From Hellea sp964472905 (GTDB lineage Bacteria > Pseudomonadota > Alphaproteobacteria > Caulobacterales > Maricaulaceae), in assembly GCA_964472905.1 (NCBI GenBank), contig CAYYMI010000002.1, forward strand, positions 1 through 64,000: DNA of 64,000 bases. Reading direction: 5' to 3'. The stretch's first letter is position 1; every line of letters starts with the position of its first letter. Made by a program: the position numbers and the translations under genes. Positions 61,882 through 64,000 of this stretch are shown here, in pieces. The notes beneath the pieces were generated by a model. It saw only the letters and a list, made by a program, of their open reading frames with translations. It was not told where the DNA came from and ran no database searches.

Positions 61882-62067
61882 TTAAGCTCCGAAACATCGA
61901 AATTCTGCTAAATTAGATGTAACTATATGCAAAAATCGAGCCATTTCCCCTTATATCTGTAGCGCCCATAAAGACTCACTTAAGGCGTAGTGTTAAACGG
62001 TTTATCCCTCATCTATCAAGAAAGCCAAGCCCTTGCGCCTACCCTCTTAGCTGCCTATTTGAAACCT

Positions 62068-62493
62068 ATGACATTACCCGCCGATATTCAGGATATGATT
62101 GATGATTTTGCGTTCCTCTCGGATTGGGAAGAACGCTATACGCATGTCATTGATATGGGTAAAAATTTAGCCCCTTTGGACCCGTCTGAAAAGAACGCAG
62201 CAAGCAAAGTCAAAGGCTGTGTCAGCCAAGTCTGGCTTGTCTCAGAGCATAGCGATGATAGTGATCCCGTTATAACCTTTAGGGGGGATAGCGACGCGCA
62301 TATTGTCAAAGGATTAGTCGCCGTGACGCTTCAAATATTCTCGGGACGTCCGGCCTCTGTTATTAATGAGCTCGACGCGGCTTCGATACTCCGTCAGCTT
62401 GAACTGGACGAACATTTATCCCCACAAAGATCAAATGGTTTAAAAGCGATGATTGGGCGAATAAAAATGGAAGCCAAGGCCGCGCTCGCTTAA
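62068..62493 (+). CDS. sufE: SufE-family Fe-S cluster assembly protein
   Basis: SufE accepts sulfane sulfur from the cysteine desulfurase SufS. The persulfide Cys is in SKVKGCVSQVWLVSE near residue 51. IQDMIDDFAFLSDWEERYTH opens the domain, and FSGRPASVINELDAASILRQ is the conserved C-terminal segment. With the start at the ATG at 62068 the protein is 141 aa, near normal. A GTG start at 61990 would add 26 residues that do not look like SufE. No other suf gene is nearby. Confidence 0.9.
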   Translation: MTLPADIQDMIDDFAFLSDWEERYTHVIDMGKNLAPLDPSEKNAASKVKGCVSQVWLVSEHSDDSDPVITFRGDSDAHIVKGLVAVTLQIFSGRPASVINELDAASILRQLELDEHLSPQRSNGLKAMIGRIKMEAKAALA

Positions 62494-62494
62494 T

Positions 62495-62998
62495 CTAATC
62501 CCCAAACGTCTCAATCGTGCTTGTCACTTTGGAACCCTGACGTGTGACGATATAAAATCGGTTATATTCCGTGGCTTCGATGATAGGCTCCCCCGCCTCT
62601 CCCCCTAAAAATCCTGAGAGCTGCGGCGTTGTATTGGAATGCCCAACCACTAAAATATGCCCGTCTTCAGCTAATAATTTTTTTGCAAAACTGTCTAAGT
62701 CCCTCGGATCATAAATCTCAATGCTCAATTCTTTCGCCTCAGCCACTGGCGCGGCAGTCTCGCGCGTCCGAATATAGTCGGAGGAATATATTTTACTCAG
62801 CGAGATATTAACCAGACGTTGGGATAAATCTTGCGCCCGTTTATGACCTGCTGGCGTTAATCCGGGATCATCTTTCTCAAGCATTTTCTCGGCATGGCGC
62901 ACCAAATAATATGTGGCCTCAGAACTAGGAGATTGGGCCGTGCACCCGCAAAGCCATAGAGCTATAACGACAATCCAAAGGCGGATAAAAGCCATCAC
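62495..62998 (-). CDS. Histidine-phosphatase (SixA/phosphoglycerate-mutase-fold) lipoprotein
   Basis: This 167-aa protein has a lipoprotein signal, LWIVVIALWLCGCTAQ (lipobox LCGC), then the histidine phosphatase fold. The catalytic RHG-type motif is YLVRHAEK, the second Arg is in SDYIRTRETAAP, and the distal His is in LVVGHSNTTPQLSG. The size and the Ala after the His resemble the SixA-like group. As a lipoprotein it should act in the periplasm, so cytoplasmic phospho-His signalling as in SixA is unlikely. It overlaps the cyclophilin stop region by 4 bp. Confidence 0.85.
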   Translation of the reverse strand: MMAFIRLWIVVIALWLCGCTAQSPSSEATYYLVRHAEKMLEKDDPGLTPAGHKRAQDLSQRLVNISLSKIYSSDYIRTRETAAPVAEAKELSIEIYDPRDLDSFAKKLLAEDGHILVVGHSNTTPQLSGFLGGEAGEPIIEATEYNRFYIVTRQGSKVTSTIETFGD

Positions 62999-63618
62999 TT
63001 CCGGTAGGCTTTATTGATGATAACCGGCTTTGCTAGAAATTGACCCTGCGTGCGCGGGTCGTCTGACGCCGTGATAACCTCTCCAGCCTGAATTTGTTTT
63101 ATGAGATCCATGCCGCTGACGACTTTCCCAAAGACGGCATAGCCTTGCCCATCTGGATTACGTTCACCGCCATGGTCGAGAAAATTATTATTGCCAATAT
63201 TGATAAAGAAAAAGGCCGCGCTTCCGCTCCCCGGCTCTTCTCGGGCAATAGCTATAGACCCCGCATCATTGCGAAGACCTGTCATTTTCGTGGATTCATG
63301 CGCGATTGGACGCCCCAGTGGTTCAGTGTCTAAACGTCCGCCCTGAATAAGAGACATACCCATTTGGCGCGGATCATTATCTGCGCGCACTACGCGGTAA
63401 AAACCTTGGTTTTGGTAAAATTTTCTGTCGACATAGTTTAGGAAATCACCTGCACTGAGCGGGGCTTTTTCAGGATAAACTTCAATTTCAATATCGCCTA
63501 AATCCGTATTTAAAATAACATTAGGAGATTTATCTATTTTGCTACCACACGCGGCTAAGCCACACACTAATAGGGATAGTGTGACGCCTCGAAGTTTAGG
63601 GCTCATCGCTATCATCAT
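62995..63618 (-). CDS. Cyclophilin-type peptidyl-prolyl isomerase, lipoprotein
   Basis: This 207-aa protein is a periplasmic PPIase with lipobox LAAC (LSLLVCGLAACGSK). The cyclophilin fold begins LNTDLGDIEIEVYPEKAP, with DFLNYVDRKFYQNQGFYRVV (catalytic Arg), GSGSAAFFFINIGNNNFL and YAVFGKVVSGMDLIKQI following. Two starts are possible, ATG at 63618 or 63606 (SPKLRGVTLSL). The latter gives a more usual signal peptide; both overlap the end of the small membrane-protein gene. It is probably a two-gene unit with the histidine-phosphatase lipoprotein. Confidence 0.9.
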   Translation of the reverse strand: MMIAMSPKLRGVTLSLLVCGLAACGSKIDKSPNVILNTDLGDIEIEVYPEKAPLSAGDFLNYVDRKFYQNQGFYRVVRADNDPRQMGMSLIQGGRLDTEPLGRPIAHESTKMTGLRNDAGSIAIAREEPGSGSAAFFFINIGNNNFLDHGGERNPDGQGYAVFGKVVSGMDLIKQIQAGEVITASDDPRTQGQFLAKPVIINKAYRK

Positions 63619-63769
63619 CTATATTTTTTGTGTTTTTCTTAAAGGCCATATCAAAGCCTAAAACAGAAACAGCCGAGGCTAGAAGAGCGAAAAGCGGGTG
63701 TCTGAGCGCAAAGAGCACCATAATACCAATGCCAACACCGAGAATAAGAGCATAAGGATGTAATTTCAT
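63596..63769 (-). CDS. 57-aa membrane protein, unknown
   Basis: This small frame runs from the ATG at 63769 to the TAA at 63596-63598, overlapping the start of the cyclophilin gene in another frame. One or two hydrophobic stretches follow (YALILGVGIGIMVLFAL and PLFALLASAVSVLGFD), then a basic turn KKNTKN and an acidic tail IDDDSDEP. This charge pattern is typical of a small membrane protein and the overlap suggests coupling to the cyclophilin gene. I know no name for the family. Confidence 0.65.
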   Translation of the reverse strand: MKLHPYALILGVGIGIMVLFALRHPLFALLASAVSVLGFDMAFKKNTKNIDDDSDEP

Positions 63770-63817
63770 AAAGGCAGACTGACCTCAAATGCAGGATTTA
63801 TCAAGTCTCTAATCTGT

Positions 63818-64000
63818 TTAAGCCTCAAGTTCGACATCCCAATATAAATAATCGAGCCAACTTTCATGGAGATGATTGGGTGGAAATTTGCGGCCTTGCG
63901 CTTGAAGTTGGTGCATGTTCGGTTTGTAAGGTGCTGTATGCGGATGCATGGCTGCATCTTTTGGAAGACGTCCACCTTTGCGTAAATTACATTTCGAACA
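63818..64000 (-). CDS. HNH endonuclease, C-terminal end
   Basis: Only the last 60 residues are in the window; the N-terminus lies beyond the right edge. It enters with CSKCNLRKGGRLPKDA, the second half of an HNH motif (CxxC zinc knuckle, then N-x-x-K), and ends SWLDYLYWDVELEA before the TAA at 63818-63820. This tail is typical of the common alphaproteobacterial HNH endonuclease of about 180 aa. It lies 48 bp upstream of the small membrane-protein start. Confidence 0.85.
   Translation of the reverse strand, partial: CSKCNLRKGGRLPKDAAMHPHTAPYKPNMHQLQAQGRKFPPNHLHESWLDYLYWDVELEA

Noticed and set aside
1..64000. tRNA, rRNA, CRISPR arrays, integrases and transposases
   Set aside because: None could be recognised when reading the sequence; no tandem repeat-spacer structure was seen. 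A dedicated tRNA scan was not possible.

Overview
The window looks like a stretch of alphaproteobacterial chromosome, probably from a marine, stalked or dimorphic lineage near Caulobacterales/Maricaulales (Hyphomonadaceae-like). This rests on several observations. DUF4164, zapA, a probable 6S RNA, a 5-formyl-THF cyclo-ligase and a YmdB-type phosphoesterase lie in the alphaproteobacterial order. There is a PodJ-like polarity protein, a DivJ/PleC-type histidine kinase, a fabA-fabB-fabI cluster, a petABC operon, and DUF1491 and DUF4164 proteins. Genus-level assignment is inference. I recognised no tRNA, rRNA, CRISPR array, transposase or prophage.

Layout. 1-6.2 kb: a fatty-acid beta-oxidation operon (MerR regulator, two acyl-CoA dehydrogenases, thiolase, partial FadB/FadJ-type protein) with a palindromic operator in front. 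6.4-10.3 kb: PodJ-like polarity protein, acetyltransferase, DUF1287 protein. 10.4-12.7 kb: an accessory patch with an orphan gene, a 560-bp array of palindromic repeats, and an AT-rich two-gene unit (Panacea/SocA-like antitoxin plus unknown partner) that looks like a toxin-antitoxin module. 12.8-18.1 kb: housekeeping run (dapB, ygfZ-like, acetyltransferase, small beta protein, tag, ketoacyl synthase III, HD hydrolase). 18.2-22.5 kb: nadA-nadB-(unknown lipoprotein)-nadC. 22.5-29.7 kb: gloB, a giant coiled-coil/TonB-C protein, a secreted protein, ymdB-like, 5-FCL, 6S RNA, zapA, DUF4164. 29.8-33.1 kb: gap-pgk-class I aldolase. 33.2-36.8 kb: lactamase-fold lipoprotein, 2-hydroxyacid dehydrogenase, SH3 protein, mtnP. 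36.8-39.6 kb: petABC (cytochrome bc1). 39.7-45.3 kb: trmL, hemF, TPR protein, fabA (frame broken)-fabB-fabI, ABC ATPase. 45.4-48.8 kb: two unknown genes, MATE exporter, DUF1491. 48.9-51.5 kb: an orphan BcsB-like protein. 51.6-60.1 kb: a seven-gene minus-strand operon described below. 60.3-64 kb: DivJ-like kinase, sufE, histidine phosphatase, cyclophilin, a 57-aa membrane protein and the end of an HNH endonuclease.

The most interesting locus is the 51.6-60.1 kb operon. It encodes a MORN-containing lipoprotein, a secreted protein, two membrane-anchored von Willebrand A proteins, a MotA/TolQ/ExbB-like channel, a repeat-plus-FGE-fold protein, and a secreted Gln/Gly-rich low-complexity protein. 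Both vWA proteins begin with a single membrane helix carrying an aspartate in the register of the MotB/ExbD proton-binding Asp. The set therefore reads as an ion-driven envelope machine whose MotB-like subunits carry vWA domains instead of a peptidoglycan-binding domain. I do not know a named system with this gene set. The second candidate is the Panacea-linked gene pair at 11.5-12.7 kb.
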